This document shows, one piece after another, positions 23,635 through 37,977 of a stretch of 64,000 bases of DNA; the first letter of the stretch is position 1; every line of letters begins with the position of its first letter. The notes under the pieces are model-generated. The model was not told the origin of the DNA, searched no databases, and was given only the letters and a program-made list of their open reading frames with translations. Source of the DNA: Branchiostoma belcheri (lineage: Eukaryota; Chordata; Leptocardii; Amphioxiformes; Branchiostomatidae); contig NW_017803157.1 in the NCBI RefSeq assembly GCF_001625305.1, forward strand, positions 133,991-197,990. Reading direction: 5' to 3'. The position numbers were made by a program, and so were the translations under genes.

Positions 23635-25550
23635 GCTTTCTTCTTACCAAGTACAATCTACGTGCATCTTCATTAGTTCAGGTTGCTGCATTTGTCCCTG
23701 TATCACTTACATTTATGTTGTCCTAATCAAAATGAGAATCTTAGTCCTTGTGTTATGAGATGTTATGAGAGGTGTGTTTTTAATACTTTTATCACGTTGC
23801 TATTAGTAATTACCACTCCCAGCAATGTAAAAATGTTCGAAACCCATGAGCCCACACGTCCCAATGTACGCCTTAGGGCACTTGTCTGAACATGAATCAT
23901 TCTCTTTGATGTATTGTTTAGAGATTATTTGGGAGGGTATGGAATAATACATAACATAGATATATGCGAATTAATAAGTAAGATAAAGGTATGCACAGTG
24001 CCAATGGATTATTATGTTTTATAGTCTTGCAGACATTTATTTACTACGCTTGTGTTTATTTTCATTATTGACGTACTTTCTAAGAATATTTTGTATGATT
24101 AACATTTTTTTTACATCAAGTACCTTGTAACATTATAAATTTATGAGTCTAAGAAGACCTTAAAGATAACTGAACCAAGCCAAAGCAGTGGCCGAAAACA
24201 CTATTCTGGCCCTGGGCTTTCCTTTCAACATTTTCTCATCTATCATTTATTCGTGCATTATGTCTTTATCGATCCATGTAGCAGCGGTATGCCTTTGTGA
24301 CGGCCCGACATATCTTCGGAGACATTCGACTTCAGCTGTACGGTAAGATAAAGATACAGCCTGAGGAACGAGATACCGCAGCGTACGATCCGTCTTCAGC
24401 CTTAGAGACTTTTGGTGATCGAGCGTAGAGATACCTTCTTGCTTTTTCATCCCATGACAATACGGATATGCTCAATACGCCCACTACTGGTGGATAGGGT
24501 GCGTTCAAGCGAATGCACAGAGACTGACAGCTGGCTCTCTCTTAAGAATTCGACAGATGAAAAGTTCCGTGAGATTGCGATTGACGAAGATAAAGCACCT
24601 TACATCCTGAGTAATATCTTTTTTCCTAGACGTTATCTTGAGGTTACTGACTATATATCTTGAGGTAGAAAGTGCAGACTTTACTCATCTGGAGCCTGAA
24701 AGATGCCTTGTCAGAAATCTACCTTAAGGCATCGCGTTCAACAGGTCGGCTGTTCTTAGCGGTCAAAAGATTACAGGTTACATTTGATTCAGAGCTGCAG
24801 GTTTTGGGCTGATCCCAGAAGCAGCAGTCAGACTGAGTACAGTACACCGGTGTTTGAGTGAGCATCCAGCTTCGTCGACACACCAAGAAGCTGGCAGTTA
24901 CATGTTACTTTCTTGCACATTTTTGGTACAATACATGCCTATGGATTATGGTTAAGGGTGCCCTGTCTTGAATAGCAATTCTAAGAAAATAATTTTGGCA
25001 TCATGGTGTATCTAAAAAGCCTTTGCCATCCATTTGCTCAGTGGCCACTGATGCCTTGGTGCCATCAATGGCAACAGGAACAGCCGATTGTAGTGAAATC
25101 CTTTAGAAATAGGTATCAAATGCTGTCTATTCCAAGACTCAATGTCGCTCAATAAGTCATCCTTTGTGTCCGAACATATCGATCTACCAGGTAATGCGAC
25201 CTAAAATCCGGTCGTTCTGCCCAAGATGCAGGTCAAATCTAACTACCGAAGCCCTGTTTTGACCGAAGAGATCGGTATGCCAAGGAGTTCGCCTATTTTT
25301 AGAACCACAAGAACTGGTGCCAATAATTCGTGCATGCAGATTTGAGTAATTCAGGATTTTACAACAGACATCGATTGGTTCTATAATGTTAGGGTTATAC
25401 ATCAAAGGCACAGGTTATCTCACATCGTATAAGGAACGCTATTAGGTGAACCTGATTGCCATTGCCTGGAATTGGTATAGAATAGAACAGGGGCAGTATT
25501 ATGGAATAGACTTCCAGTTACCGTAATAATGGCAAATTCAGTTATAATTC

Positions 25551-25924
25551 NNNNNNNNNNNNNNNNNNNNNNNNNNNNNNNNNNNNNNNNNNNNNNNNNN
25601 NNNNNNNNNNNNNNNNNNNNNNNNNNNNNNNNNNNNNNNNNNNNNNNNNNNNNNNNNNNNNNNNNNNNNNNNNNNNNNNNNNNNNNNNNNNNNNNNNNNN
25701 NNNNNNNNNNNNNNNNNNNNNNNNNNNNNNNNNNNNNNNNNNNNNNNNNNNNNNNNNNNNNNNNNNNNNNNNNNNNNNNNNNNNNNNNNNNNNNNNNNNN
25801 NNNNNNNNNNNNNNNNNNNNNNNNNNNNNNNNNNNNNNNNNNNNNNNNNNNNNNNNNNNNNNNNNNNNNNNNNNNNNNNNNNNNNNNNNNNNNNNNNNNN
25901 NNNNNNNNNNNNNNNNNNNNNNNN
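25551..25924. other. Assembly gap (N run)
   Basis: 374 unknown bases in the intergenic region between the two receptor genes. Nothing can be said of the content. Confidence 1.
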
Positions 25925-28900
25925 TGATTGGGAGGAAGAGTTGGAATAGAAGATCTGTATTTTGGAACTTGCATGTATCATTATTTATTGTTGAAACTAT
26001 TATATAACTGTAACACCAATGAAATGTGAATTAAGACCCCTGACCGTCCTCACCTTGACCTCTTGAAAATCAGCTCAGGCCAGGTTAAAAAAATTAAATA
26101 AAGGTTGAAAAAAATAGGATTCTGGTGAGTTCACCAAATATACGGGAATATCTACTCATCATGTCTAGCTCCATGTGGTCCAAAGTATAGCATTGAATAC
26201 ATGTTAAGTTATGCTGACCGTAAAACTTTTGATTTTAGCTTATGCTGATAATGTTTTTAAATGCTTTGCATTCAATTACTGTAATATCGCTTCATTAGTT
26301 CAGCCTTCGGGCTGCGACTGTTGTGACATAGCTAATGTCATAATAAACCATTCTACCGATATAACCGTGTCCTTCCCGGGATGGGTGACCCTCTCCTTGA
26401 GTTGATTAAACATTGTTGTCATTCCTGTAGTGATGAAGGGACGACTTTCCCCCTATTCAGTCATGTGTTCGACGTTTGTCTCTAATCAGTGGCTCGTTTA
26501 GCGATGTGGAACGAATTAGTCTGCTATCAAGCCAGCATGCCGCTCGTGATTGATTAGTTGGCTTATCAAGCAGCTACTACCGAGAGTTGGAATAAAATCA
26601 ACGTTAATTTTGTTCAAGGTTAACTATTCAGCGTTACTTTTATTCATAGCTTCAGACCTGTTTGTTTTTACTCTTCCCTGTTGGAGGCTCAGGTGTTAAA
26701 GGCAATCTAGGATGTATTCGTTGTTTATGCAAGATCGTCAACGCTGCTGTCCCCAACATGGCTATTTGTGCGTTTTAATTTCAAAATTAAAGAAATGTAT
26801 TCATTCTGTTCTTTCTGAGTCAATTTGTCTTTGGTTAATCTTGCGAAGAAATGACACCTACATACAAATCGTACTATCAAGTTATTAACTGTGAAACACT
26901 GTTTGAACGATCTTGTATTCAGTGCAGGGCGTCAACGGGTCTGCCCTTGTTTTGCCATTTGCTTGTCCATATTACATATCTATTCTATCGTAAATGGTGT
27001 CCTATTTTAAGCGGTTGACAAAAATTGAATCGTCACATTCATGCATATAGAAGCAAAGTTCCAAGGACTAGAGCATGGCAGATGTTCCGGCTGTTACAAA
27101 GTGCTTTAAAAACTTAGTTTCAAACAACCTACGTATTTCAATATGTATTATTCACAAAAACATTTCAAGGATCCCCGTTAACTTAATTTCCAGTACACTA
27201 CCAATAAGCAGTATAACTGAACATGCATTGCATCTCTGGTTGTAGTCACCGGCCAACGGGAGATGGAATTTATTACATTACCCTCCACGATTGACGCCGC
27301 TTTGGAACATCGATTTTATTTTTCACCCTATCAACTGCAAACAGCCCCGTGAGTTGCTGACAAACCTTTACGGTGGAAACGTTTTCATTGGTCGTAATCT
27401 GATCCAATTCAGCTGGCAATTACGTCTACCAGACTCCGTGTTGGCACCTCTGGAGCAGGTTACAACTGGCAATGCCCAGAGATTGTAGGAAGATATTGGA
27501 TCAAGTAACAGTAATCCCCTTGCAATCACTGTGTCCTTTGGAGGGTAATATCGTTTCAATTTCCTAAATCGGAGACACATTATGGCAATTGTCGACATAT
27601 GCTGACGGTTGTCAGCCCTCATCACGTCAGACGATGGCCCACTGTTAAAAGAAATCGCTACATAACGATTTATGGGGGATGCCATGCGTAACGTATTGCC
27701 AGAGACCGTTCTAAGGTATTGGCATCAGATTGACAAAACACTTATATTGATTTTTATATTGATTTTAATATCGTTAACGTTATATCTTTCTGTTGTAATT
27801 AGGCACTTATGAATAATATCAAGCTTGACATGAGAACATCTTGCTTAACCTTTGCGAACACCATCGTTTGATTTCCTTCTGGACAACTTGGTTGACATGA
27901 TGGTTATTGGCATGCATGCGTGCACGTTCTTATTTTGATTCAGATGTAATCGTTCTTTTTGCAGGTTTCACGTTTTCCTAATAAGAATATAATTCTTGTT
28001 ACGAGCAATCCCGGTCCAGCAAACATGAGGAGATTCTCACCTTCAGCTGACCCTATCAGTCGAACCCGTGCAGTGCATCTAATTTACTGGCCATAATCCG
28101 AATTTGATGACTGGTGCCCTCAGCTGCCGCCGTCGCTACAAATTGCCTGCTTCATCGCTTTTCGACATTAGCAACCTTCAATCGCATGAAAGAGAGCCGG
28201 GTCAGTTAACATGAATACAATTAAAATGCTGTTTTTAATTTTTTGTGCTAAATAGCTGGTGGTTTCCGATTGGCAATCCATCTCACTGTCCGGTCATACA
28301 ACTGCGTGTCGTAAAGGGAGGCAATGCCAGCAGTGCAGCCGTTTCCTGCAGCCGTGTACTAAAACACGAAATTGTTACCGGAGACATACCCTGACCTTTC
28401 CATTCTGATGTCGTAGAAACTAGTCCACTTAATCGGCTAGCAAAGCCGGGGTTCTTCTCTCCATTGGTATATCACCTGAGTATTTTTTTAATCGGAATAT
28501 TTGCCTTTTTACTTCTTTCCTGTTCTTTTTGAGCCTCAATGTAATTATTGGCATATCATTAGAATCCAATGATATTGTGTTAAATGTGTTATAATAAGAA
28601 ATTAATAGATCATCAAATTGTCTTGTTTGTACTCATTTTTCTTTTACCCACTTTGTAATTATGTATGTATTTTGACATTGTTTTACTCTCGTTTTATGTT
28701 TTTGAGTAGAAGGTGTCACATAAGAAACTGTGCTTCTTGCCTAATAATCAATAAATATATGTGAATAAATAAAAAAAAGCGAAGTAATTTGCTTGATTGT
28801 TGTAGCACAGGCTGCATAGCTAAATGACGAACCTGCCCAACGAACAAATCGTTACAGGAATAGGGTGTTTATCCTGTCATAATGAATTCTTATTGACAAA

Positions 28901-29167
28901 ATGTTCTCTCTGAATCATTGCCATCCGATAAAGAACAGTAGACAACTTCCGCGGAGTGCAATTGGGTCAGAGTGGTTATGGTTTGACTGATGGAGTGTGG
29001 GGAAGGTCGGCTCTTTTACCTCTCTGTGATTCATGGACAGACTTATGTTTCCGTTCGTACTGATTAATGGTCTGACACACACAAACCTGTAAAGGGCGAG
29101 CCGATCCATGTAGGTTACTAGTATACCTACATGTAGGTGTCACATCAACATACTTACAGAACCAGAT

Positions 29168-29332
29168 ATGCAACTCGGAACACCTTCAAACTGGACAAAC
29201 CAAAAACAAACAGCACTAAAAATCATTTACATACAGAGCTACTGCAGCATGGAACTCTCTACCACATCAGTGTCATCACATGAGAAGTTCAAACAAGGCC
29301 TACTAAAGCACATAAGGGACATGGATAGGTAA
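29168..29332 (+). pseudogene. Remnant of a non-LTR retrotransposon reverse transcriptase C-terminus
   Basis: Short in-frame pieces read NTFKLDKPKTNSTK, then TYRATAAWNSLP, then (after a frame shift) TTSVSSHEKFKQGLLKHI before a stop. A basic stretch, YR..AWNSLP and a final SFK..LKKHL-like helix is the usual end of CR1/L2-type reverse transcriptases. At least two frame shifts make it non-functional. A 3' UTR-like stretch (ggaagaatagctgtcaccct) follows at 29417-29436. Confidence 0.5.
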
Positions 29333-31678
29333 AGTTCATACGACGTTACACATTTGTTTCTTATTTATGTAATTGTATGATGATGTATAGTAATGTTTTA
29401 TGTACTCCAGTCTCTCCTGGAAGAATAGCTGTCACCCTCGGGTGGGCAGCTAAAGGAGAGTTTTTCCACAATAATCCACAACCACAATACCTCTCAGAAA
29501 CATGTAACACTTCTACAGTACATACGTACAGAGCGTCACCATGTCTAGCAGGTTTGACTTACCAGATCAATCAATTTATGTTGGTGCATACCCACATCTC
29601 AGGGTAGACAAAAATAATGACTGGAAGCTCCACTGTAACTAAAGAGAATTTACAAAAGTCACCCTTTCCAACCTGATTATACGAAACTAATGCATACGAC
29701 ACATTGGTTTTGTTACACTTTGATAACTAGTAGTGTGGTGACATTTTTTGTTTTAACTATTTCATAAGGCAATGGCAACAATCATGAGTAATCTCTAGTT
29801 CTTCCTTTTTTTCTAGGTGCAGTTTTGGGTACGTTGGTCACTTTTCGTGCTGCAAAAACGTGTTGTTGACTGAATGAGAGATAGCTTATTCTATACACAT
29901 GTACTTATTCCATGCAGGCCTGGAGATGAAGGTAATACCGTGTGGAAAATGACACCTGCGGTGTAGGCGTCCCTAGCCGCATTCTACCCAACCTCCTACG
30001 ACCCGTATTTAGCGTACGTGAGTCTGTTACGCTCTGTTTCTCTTCATCCACAAGAGATTCAAAAATCGATGTCAATATGCTTTGACAACCTTCCTTCTAC
30101 CTACTTTGCACATTCACAACTTATGTATAACATTAACGGTACATAAATGACTATTTATCTAAGGAAAACGTAAATGTACCGTTTCCCTTAACAAATCTTA
30201 GCATGGAATGAATTTTAGATAAAAACTATCGGACAAAGGTACAAGAAATACATGATAGCTTACAGGTTAGATATATTTCAGTGAACAGTATGTTTTCTAA
30301 TCCAATGATTCGATAATTCTTACGAATAGCAAGCAAGCGTTTGCAAAAGGTACAAAAGAATTCATAAACTTAAAGGTCACTGCATGTCTCAAAGGGTTCT
30401 GGAAATGTTGCACTGTGCTTTTCAGGGATTGTCCTATTCTACATAATCGTTTTTCTTTGACCTTCAGTATCAAGGGACATGGTTACGGGTAGCTTTTCTC
30501 GCTTATCACGCGTTTACAGGCTCGACATGGAAAAGTAGAATTGTTTGCCTTGGAAGAGATACATGTACACAGCCGAAATCATGGACTGGGTTTTACATAT
30601 TTTTGTATCTGCTGGAAATATGAAACATGACAAGTATTTCAACTTCAAAAAACCTTTCAGTTCACTTTTGAATGGTAAGGAATTGTATAATATGTAATAA
30701 ATGCATCAGCCAGATAACGGAACATGGCCATTTTATACCTCGAATGCATGTCCGGATTTCTAGTTTGCTAGCTTTAGTCGTGGTACACGCATTCTGATTT
30801 TCCATAAAGGCTTCGTATCATGCCCACCTGAGGCGTTTCAAGAAGTGTAGAAATTGAAATGTGATCGTATGGAGTAGATTTGCATCTGAAACAACTTTTT
30901 TTAAATATGCATTTGACCGCAAACTATAGCTAGAACATATGATTTGTGTGCTAGCTTTTTAGAGTCTGTTTCATCGTGATCACTACATTTCAATCCTCAC
31001 AAAAACGCTGATGTTTTAACATCTAGTGTGCAAGTAGTCATTTTCCCTAAAACACTAGATCCATCCATGAAATTGCCACTGCTGTTTCTTGCTGTTGCAG
31101 TTGAAGATTGGTTCTTTGTTTCGATATATGATAGACATCGATTGGGGCTTGTGATGTCGGTCTCGTTGGAGATACAATCGTCGGGCTCATTTATTCTGGG
31201 CTTTAGTGTCTAATCCTCGACGGGGAGAGCTTTTAAGTACACATTAATAATACACAACCCAAGATGGCGATGAAAAGTGCTCAGGATTGCGTAGGCTTAG
31301 ATTATAGGACAGATAAAGAGACCAAACAATGATTAAGATGTGACCACGGTGATTAGAGGGAACATTACATCCATATGTATAGCTTGTACATGTCACTCGC
31401 GGAATTAACTAAGGTCGAGATCTGTTCCTGTACAGGACTATTTACATTGTAATGTTGACAACACGTTGTTTTCGGCCCATTCAGTCTCATTAGAATCCCA
31501 TAAGCTTATAGGCAGTAGAATCTTCCTTTTGGTTAACTAATTTTTAATGACTTTAATAATATTAGTCTCGTGATATTTATTTTATTTTTATTAGTTTTCT
31601 TAGTTATATCTTTCTATCCCGTTAATTCTTTTTCTTAATTACCATGTTAATTTCATGACTCTCATTTGTTAATTAAGT

Positions 31679-31804
31679 TAGTAAGGAGGAGGGCCCTGTA
31701 TAAGCCCTGAAGGCTTCATACCTCCTTCTGCACATTGGTTTTCTTTTATGTAATTTTCTATTTATTCTATTTGTTTTGAACATGTGCGAATAAATAAACA
31801 AGCA
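31679..31804 (+). mobile_element. Possible 3' end of a non-LTR retrotransposon
   Basis: A stretch with gaggagggccctgtataagc and a hairpin-like ccctgaaggcttcatacctc, followed by T-rich sequence and a gaataaataaa tail, has the look of a LINE 3' UTR. No coding part is attached, so this is a weak call. Confidence 0.3.
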
Positions 31805-32469
31805 AATATAATATCCTTTAAGACATTGACTTGATGATTGTGACCTAAATTGGTTAAGGAATTAATGTCGACTTTTTGACTATTTTTTTCAGTTTTCCAG
31901 GAACCACTAGCTCTAGAAATTAAATATCCTTGATTTCATTGCCATGGCCGTTCGTTAAGCTGTTAAGCCAAGCCTCTAAGTGACCGACTCTAAAAATAGA
32001 GACGAGACGGGTTGCCATCGTTTCGGGTTTATTGGTAACACTCTACCCGAAGCCGGGTCTTAGAGGTTTAGATAACAACCGAGTTCCTGAAAATCCACTT
32101 CAGTCCCGGATAAATCTTTAGAAGGCTTGGATGGATCATATGGAATTTCACAGCGGCACATGTATCTTACATGAAAGTGTCTGGGACTATAGGCCATTGC
32201 TCCGCCAAAGCAAGGTGACCTGACATCAATGTAGCATGAGGTAAAGATCTGAATCTATGTGTTGAGCCTAGTTTAATGGTCTCTACAAGAATCCTTGTGG
32301 CTAGCTTAGATCACTTGACGTTTGTCAAAGGGGTGAATATATACCATTCTAGGAGTCGGTACGTTAGAGACGGCTCAACTGACTACTTTCGGAATCCGTT
32401 TGGTTAGTTTTTCTCTCTGGCAAACTTGCCGGCCATGCATTTATTACAAGGCTTGGCGACGACACACTC

Positions 32470-32683
32470 AAGTTTTTTTCAACTTATTTTATGCCACTTC
32501 CAATGCAGACAAACGCATGAACGGACAACAGACATACTCATTTTCATCGATCTGAATAAAGTGAAGAAATTCGTGTAAAGTGCCTTTCTCAAGGGCACAA
32601 AATCGGTGACATGACAGGATTCGAACTCGGGACCGCTTGCATGGTTCAGATCCGAACGCTCTGTCGTTACGCCATACGATCCT
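32470..32683 (-). mobile_element. tRNA-derived SINE, copy 2
   Basis: Same arrangement as the copy at 16385-16595: tRNA-like head with B box (AGTTCGAATCC), body (TTTGTGCCCTTGAGAAAGGC) and tail with GTGGCATAAAATAAG. The A box is more decayed. Confidence 0.7.
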
Positions 32684-33341
32684 TTCTTTTTTAGCTTCTG
32701 ATTTTCGGTCATCAAAGAAGTCTGGTGGAGACTACTTGTCTACCACTTTTGATAACAAAAGATACTTACATTTCTCCTAGTAACATTTTAGAATAGCTAT
32801 AGGCCAGGGAAATGTTTTTTATTCATTCATAAGTAACGTGAGCATAAAGGAACCATCCCTTTCCAATACTTAACCAAAAACACAAATGACATATGAATGT
32901 AAAGTAGAAGATCAATCAAATAAAAATAATGTATCATTGTACATAGAGTTCCCCATTTTTCTCGGTTCTTTTCAATCTTCCTTCTCCCTGTAGCGATAAG
33001 TAGTCTTTAAGATTTCCTGCATTTGTAAATGTACATTTTTAGGCGAGGGAAATGTTTCCAAAGATGATATCAGAAACACGACAGCGTAGCGTATGACATG
33101 TACTTGAACCCAGAAGCACTGCCTCCGGCCGAGACACTCTGTCTCGCAGAAGAAGTTCTAATATCACAGAGACCAGCTGTGTTAGGAACTGCCACGGGAC
33201 GTGCAAGCTGTCACATATCCAATATATAGATCATCACGTAAGGTGCAATGTCTTGAAGCACTGCCTTAGTATTAATATAAGATTGTGATTTCGGTATGGT
33301 TTTCATCGGTACCTATGGTGGGTTTTTTTTATTCATCAGTA

Positions 33342-34169
33342 CACAACAAAATAGTAACAAGGACAGTGTGGTGCTGCACTCAGGTTTATAACTTATTTTA
33401 ACGGCGCCACACAACAAAATACAATTAACAAATAAATACTCAGAGTTGACATAACAGTGCACCAATGTCCCATAACCTCAAGACATTAAATGATACTAAT
33501 GCTAACCAGGTCATAAATAAAATGTTATTGAACAGGAGTATGGTGAGTCTCGTGACATCATCAACTTCTGGCCTGTGCTATGTACACTGTAGGTTCAGAT
33601 TTGTGCTCAACGTTTGCTTACGTTGTGACCAACTCATTTAATTGTCAATTCTTGTATAATAAACCTAATACTTGGACTGAAAGAAAAATGATATTCCAGT
33701 ATATAGCTATTGTAGGTAAGTGATCCGTTCATTTGACATTGAAGCATCATATAATTCAGTCGTACTCTGAAATGTAATAATGTTCTTCGCTCTTGGCATA
33801 TGTTGCACCATTAATCATAAACAGCAGTGATGTCTCTTTGACTCATTCCGAATCAAATTATAAGGCATCATTTCAACTTCAATTCACAAATACAGGGACT
33901 TTGTGAATAATATTTCTTGTTTAATCTTGGACCATAGTGGACGGTATGTTGTATTATGCTGTAGCAAACCCTCAATTAGAATCAATATTTTTTATAACCT
34001 GGCTAGCATTAGTATTATCTAACGTCTTGGGGTGGTGGGACTTCGGCGCACTGTTACGTCAACTCTGTGTATTTATATGTTAATTGTATTTTGTTGGGTG
34101 GCGCTGTTAATAAACTAGTAAGTAAACTTGAGTGCAGCGCCACACCGTCCTTGTTACTGTTTTGTTGTG
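33342..34169. mobile_element. Long-TIR non-autonomous DNA transposon
   Basis: Inverted repeats of about 145 bp (33342-33485 against 34023-34169) start CACAACAAAATAGTAACAAG and are flanked by TA on each side, suggesting a TA-target superfamily. The 540 bp between the arms has no recognisable transposase. Confidence 0.75.
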
Positions 34170-34544
34170 TATTGACAAATAAAAAATGCAAACGTACCGC
34201 TTGCTGCCTCGTATCTCAGACGCTGTAACACAGTTCTATATGTATTACTAAACATTCATCTTTCACGAATATTCAGGTGCACAAATTTGCGACTACAGAG
34301 TAGATGGCAGGAGATTACGTAATGTTCACCAGAGCTGAGAGATCCGATGGATTGTTGTGAAATGTAGCCTGCCTCGGACCTGCCTCGTACTCTCACGTTC
34401 ACCACTGGTAATCGGCACATCCATCAACCTAATAATAAAGGATTATACAGCTGTGTTCTTAACGGTGAATGTTCCGGGGCACAGTAATTGGGACCGACAA
34501 AGCCGTAAAGCTGCTCGACTTGATAAAGAAATTCAGCGCAACAA

Positions 34545-34866
34545 TCATTCAACGTATTCCACAGGATCAGCTACCGTTTTGTTCGAATTGTGTTTCAACA
34601 GGGGAGTGTGCAACATAATCCGTGAGAATACATCACAGAACGGCAACTGTATCTCACACCTGAAGTTGACAACCTTGTTTGTTTGCCTTCGTGTTTTATT
34701 GCACAGCTATCATTCAACATATTCCACTGGATCAGCCACTGTTTTGTTTGATTTTATGTTTCAACTGTGGATTGTGCCACATAATCCATGAGAATACATT
34801 ACAAGACTGCAACCGTCTCTAACACCTGCAACCTTGTTTGTTTGCCTGCTTGTTTTATTACGCACA
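34545..34866. repeat. Tandem duplication, unit about 164 bp
   Basis: tattccacaggatcagctac at 34555 recurs as tattccactggatcagccac near 34720. Similarity continues through cataatcc(g/a)tgagaatac to ccttgtttgtttgcct in both units. A 144-codon open frame over it is probably fortuitous. Confidence 0.75.
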
Positions 34867-34974
34867 ACTTGTAAAACTGTAACATAAAGTCATGAACGAG
34901 TTCTTTACTGAAAGTTGTGAGCTGCATGAGAGGATGAAATACAGGCTATCGGGCTACAATTATTACCAGTGGAG

Positions 34975-35065
34975 TGCACAATTAGGGCTCGAACGAGAAT
35001 CAAACCCACGACCTCACGGTCCATAAGATGGGGTTAATTACACGGACTACAGCGACAAGGTGCCC
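34975..35065 (-). mobile_element. Possible decayed tRNA-like SINE head
   Basis: On the - strand, a stretch around GGTCGTGGGTTTGATTCTCG resembles a T arm/B box preceded by an A-box-like TGTCGCTGTAGTCCG. No body or tail was found. Confidence 0.3.
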
Positions 35066-35825
35066 TTTCGTAGTAATAACGTACGCACCTCCTCCTCTTA
35101 TAAAATCTTGCGTGACTGAATTCTAACAATACACGTACTAAGACATCTCTATACCATTAAAGCCATCCCTAAAGAAGCTTTACATACAACAAGGTTTGCA
35201 ATAGAAACTAACCTTTTGTTGAGAAAGTCCAGAGAGACGACACCGTGAAGTCATCCGAAGCGCCTCCTCATCTTTACAGTAACCGGGCCTGTCTGGGTGC
35301 GTCCTCCGCCGTCCTCTGCACAAATCTCTGCCGAGGTTGTAAAAATGATTTAGCATAATGGTGCCGCTCGGAAACTTTGAGTAATGCTCGACGCCAGACC
35401 TTTGCTACAAACGTGACTCCTAATTACGTTGTTGGACTAACCAGTATATCTACACATGTACCTGTTTCCGTACGTACGAATGGATACGCTGGACAGTGTG
35501 GTAGGAACAGGGATAAGCGTTACGCCAGCGGTTGTAGAGCTCCTACCGTTTCTACAAGCCCCCGGTGCCACCATATGGTAGAGGATGTTAGCCGCGTGTC
35601 GCTGGCATGGCCCGCCGTACAAACAACCTGCCGAACAGGCGCTGCTGCCACGTCACCGCCGCGGCTGCATTTAAATTACTCCCCTCTCTATCCGTCCCGA
35701 CAACCTGTTTACGAGAGGATGGTCCATTTATGCCACAGACTCGAGGTCAGGGAAAAATTATAAAATTGACTGACATTTGCAGATGGTATATGTAGCGCAT
35801 AGAAGACGCATGCGCCCTGCGCTTA

Positions 35826-36011
35826 TGCTGAGGTCACATTTCCAACCCGGGGCCCGGCCGGGCTGTTTACTTGAACGAAAAATAAACGATTCATATCACC
35901 AATATGGACAGTAGAGCCCATAATTTATTGTCACAATTCTTTTGTGTTTTGATACTTTTCATTCCGAGAAACTACCCGCCCGGGCCCCGGCTTGGAAATG
36001 TGACCTCAGCA
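35826..36011. mobile_element. MITE family C copy 1
   Basis: Inverted ends TGCTGAGGTCACATTTCCAA and complement with GC-rich inner arms (CCCGGGGCCCGGCC), flanked by TTA on both sides (35823-35825, 36012-36014). 186 bp, non-coding. Confidence 0.85.
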
Positions 36012-36833
36012 TTACACTAACTCTACAGCAGTACTACGAAGACAAGCCAACATATACAAGAGCCAATGAATTCATACCATCTCCTCTTTTTTTAACGTAA
36101 TAATTCAATATGTAAAGTATAAATCGTATCATATATTTCATTTGTCCGTGTTAATTATAAGAAATAGATACTTAAGTCTATTTTGATTAAAGTGCCACCG
36201 CCTTGCATTTAATAGCTGAATAATAAAAATGTGCAATATAGTTGCGCATAAAGTTGTTATAGTGATAATAAAAAGCAAGTTAGAGAGAGTGTATAGCAAT
36301 TACATGTATCTGTCGGCGCGTCTGGTAAATAAATGCACACTATGCTAATGCAAATTGTTTTCGTTGGCAAAATTCTTTCTTCTTGTACCTATAAGACTGT
36401 TGATTTATCTAAATTGGTAAGAAAACTGTGTTCTGCCCCGTCTAATTAAAACATAATAAAAGGGAGAAACATCAATTGAAAGAATCGGATCAATAAACAT
36501 GCTCCAGGCATAAAAGACACCGAGTCTGGCCTGTAACGAATGAACCAGGGGCTCTCATAAATTGTCTATTATTGGTTAGCGCCGATTTCTACTTGACGTA
36601 ATTGTATTGGTTTTCGATGATATAAAGTAGCGTCTATTTGGAATGATGCCAACTTAAAGAGAGTCCCAGTATTTCATGTCGACTACATTAGGGGACTGTC
36701 TATCGTTATTGAGTCGGGAGTATTGAATTTTCTCACAAGGAAATCATTCTAGACTGCCTCAGTGAACAAGCAGCAACAATAACTGCTCGTGCATATGATG
36801 AACCATCAATGATTTAAATGCCGGAGGACAGAG

Positions 36834-37423
36834 GGGACCCCAGAAAGTGCGAAATGCAACGAAATGGAGCGAAATGGAATTCGAACGAAAAGAAAAGAAA
36901 ATATTTCACACAATGAAGTTTTAAATACACCTAATGTGTTTTATTTCTTGAACCTATTCTTTACTGTCAGATACAACGTTTTGCTGCGTTTGTGTGGCTA
37001 ATCTCTGCCCATAAAATGGAGGCAAAAGATCCACCACTGTTTACCAACATTGAACGATATACTATGCTAATGAACTGCGACGAATTGCTTGAAATCATGA
37101 CAAGGAGACAGATGGAAGGACTATAATAAAGAAGTGGACGGTAACATTTCAATTTCAGAATTCACCGAGAGTTCATGAGGCAAGCTTTGTTTTAAACCAG
37201 GTTTTTGAAGCTCCTTATTTATACAAGAAATAAATCATGTCAACATGTCTATCAATGTCTTCTGTATCTAAAACATTAAAGTTCCTTGCCTTATATTTTG
37301 CCATCTTCATGTATTTAATTTCATTGTATTGACACAATTGTACATATTTTGTTTTCTTTTATTTCATTTCGTTTCATTTTGTCCATTTCGTTCTATTTCG
37401 CACTTTGTGTACAGCGGGACCCG
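36834..37423. mobile_element. Inverted-repeat element rich in CGAAATGG motifs
   Basis: The left arm (gggaccc..agaaagtgcgaaat, acgaaatgg) is the imperfect complement of the right arm (atttcgcactttgtgtacag, cgggaccc). Arms are about 60-75 bp. Family and target duplication were not recognised. Confidence 0.5.
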
Positions 37424-37977
37424 CAATACTCATAGAGGGTTTCTCCCAGATGGATCCGTCTGTGTAGGCGGAGAATTATGTCTTTAATTTAGACCTCCTA
37501 CATTATTCTCTCAACCTATATTTCTTTTCCTAATTAGACATAAGAAATATAAACTGTACCTGGTTAGGATAAGCAATGTAAGACCAGGCAAGTCTTTTTT
37601 GAAAGGATTCCATCCGGCCATTTAAAAACTTACATTTATGTCATTTAACTAACATAAATTGTTTGACCTGTATATGAGAATATTTCAATTTTAAAAAAAT
37701 ATATTTACATTGGTCAGTAGCAAACATATGATCTGTTATCTATTCTTACTTATTTCATTGTGTATCATTTCAATGTAATCTTGTGGAACTATACTTGAAT
37801 GCCGTTTGTTGACTTTATTGTCTGATGTGTTCTAACGATAAGGCAGGATATGTTACCTTGAGCATTTCATGGGCCGTACTAGAGCGAGAAGCTTACGTTT
37901 GTGGTCTATTGATCACACAGTAAACAAGCTCCATTGCCTATTGTCCAATAAAATACTTTATATCATTCTCTAATGCC

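Noticed and set aside
25420-25981. Long open frames across 25.4-25.98 kb
   Set aside because: They span the N gap and consist of unknown residues.
31940-32085. Structured RNA suggested by cctctaag..cttagagg
   Set aside because: Only a short outer stem is convincing; the inner pairing is poor and no RNA family is recognised.
35377-35763. 128-codon open frame in a GC-richer stretch
   Set aside because: No domain, splice signals or codon pattern that I recognise; kept only as a remark on the intergenic region.
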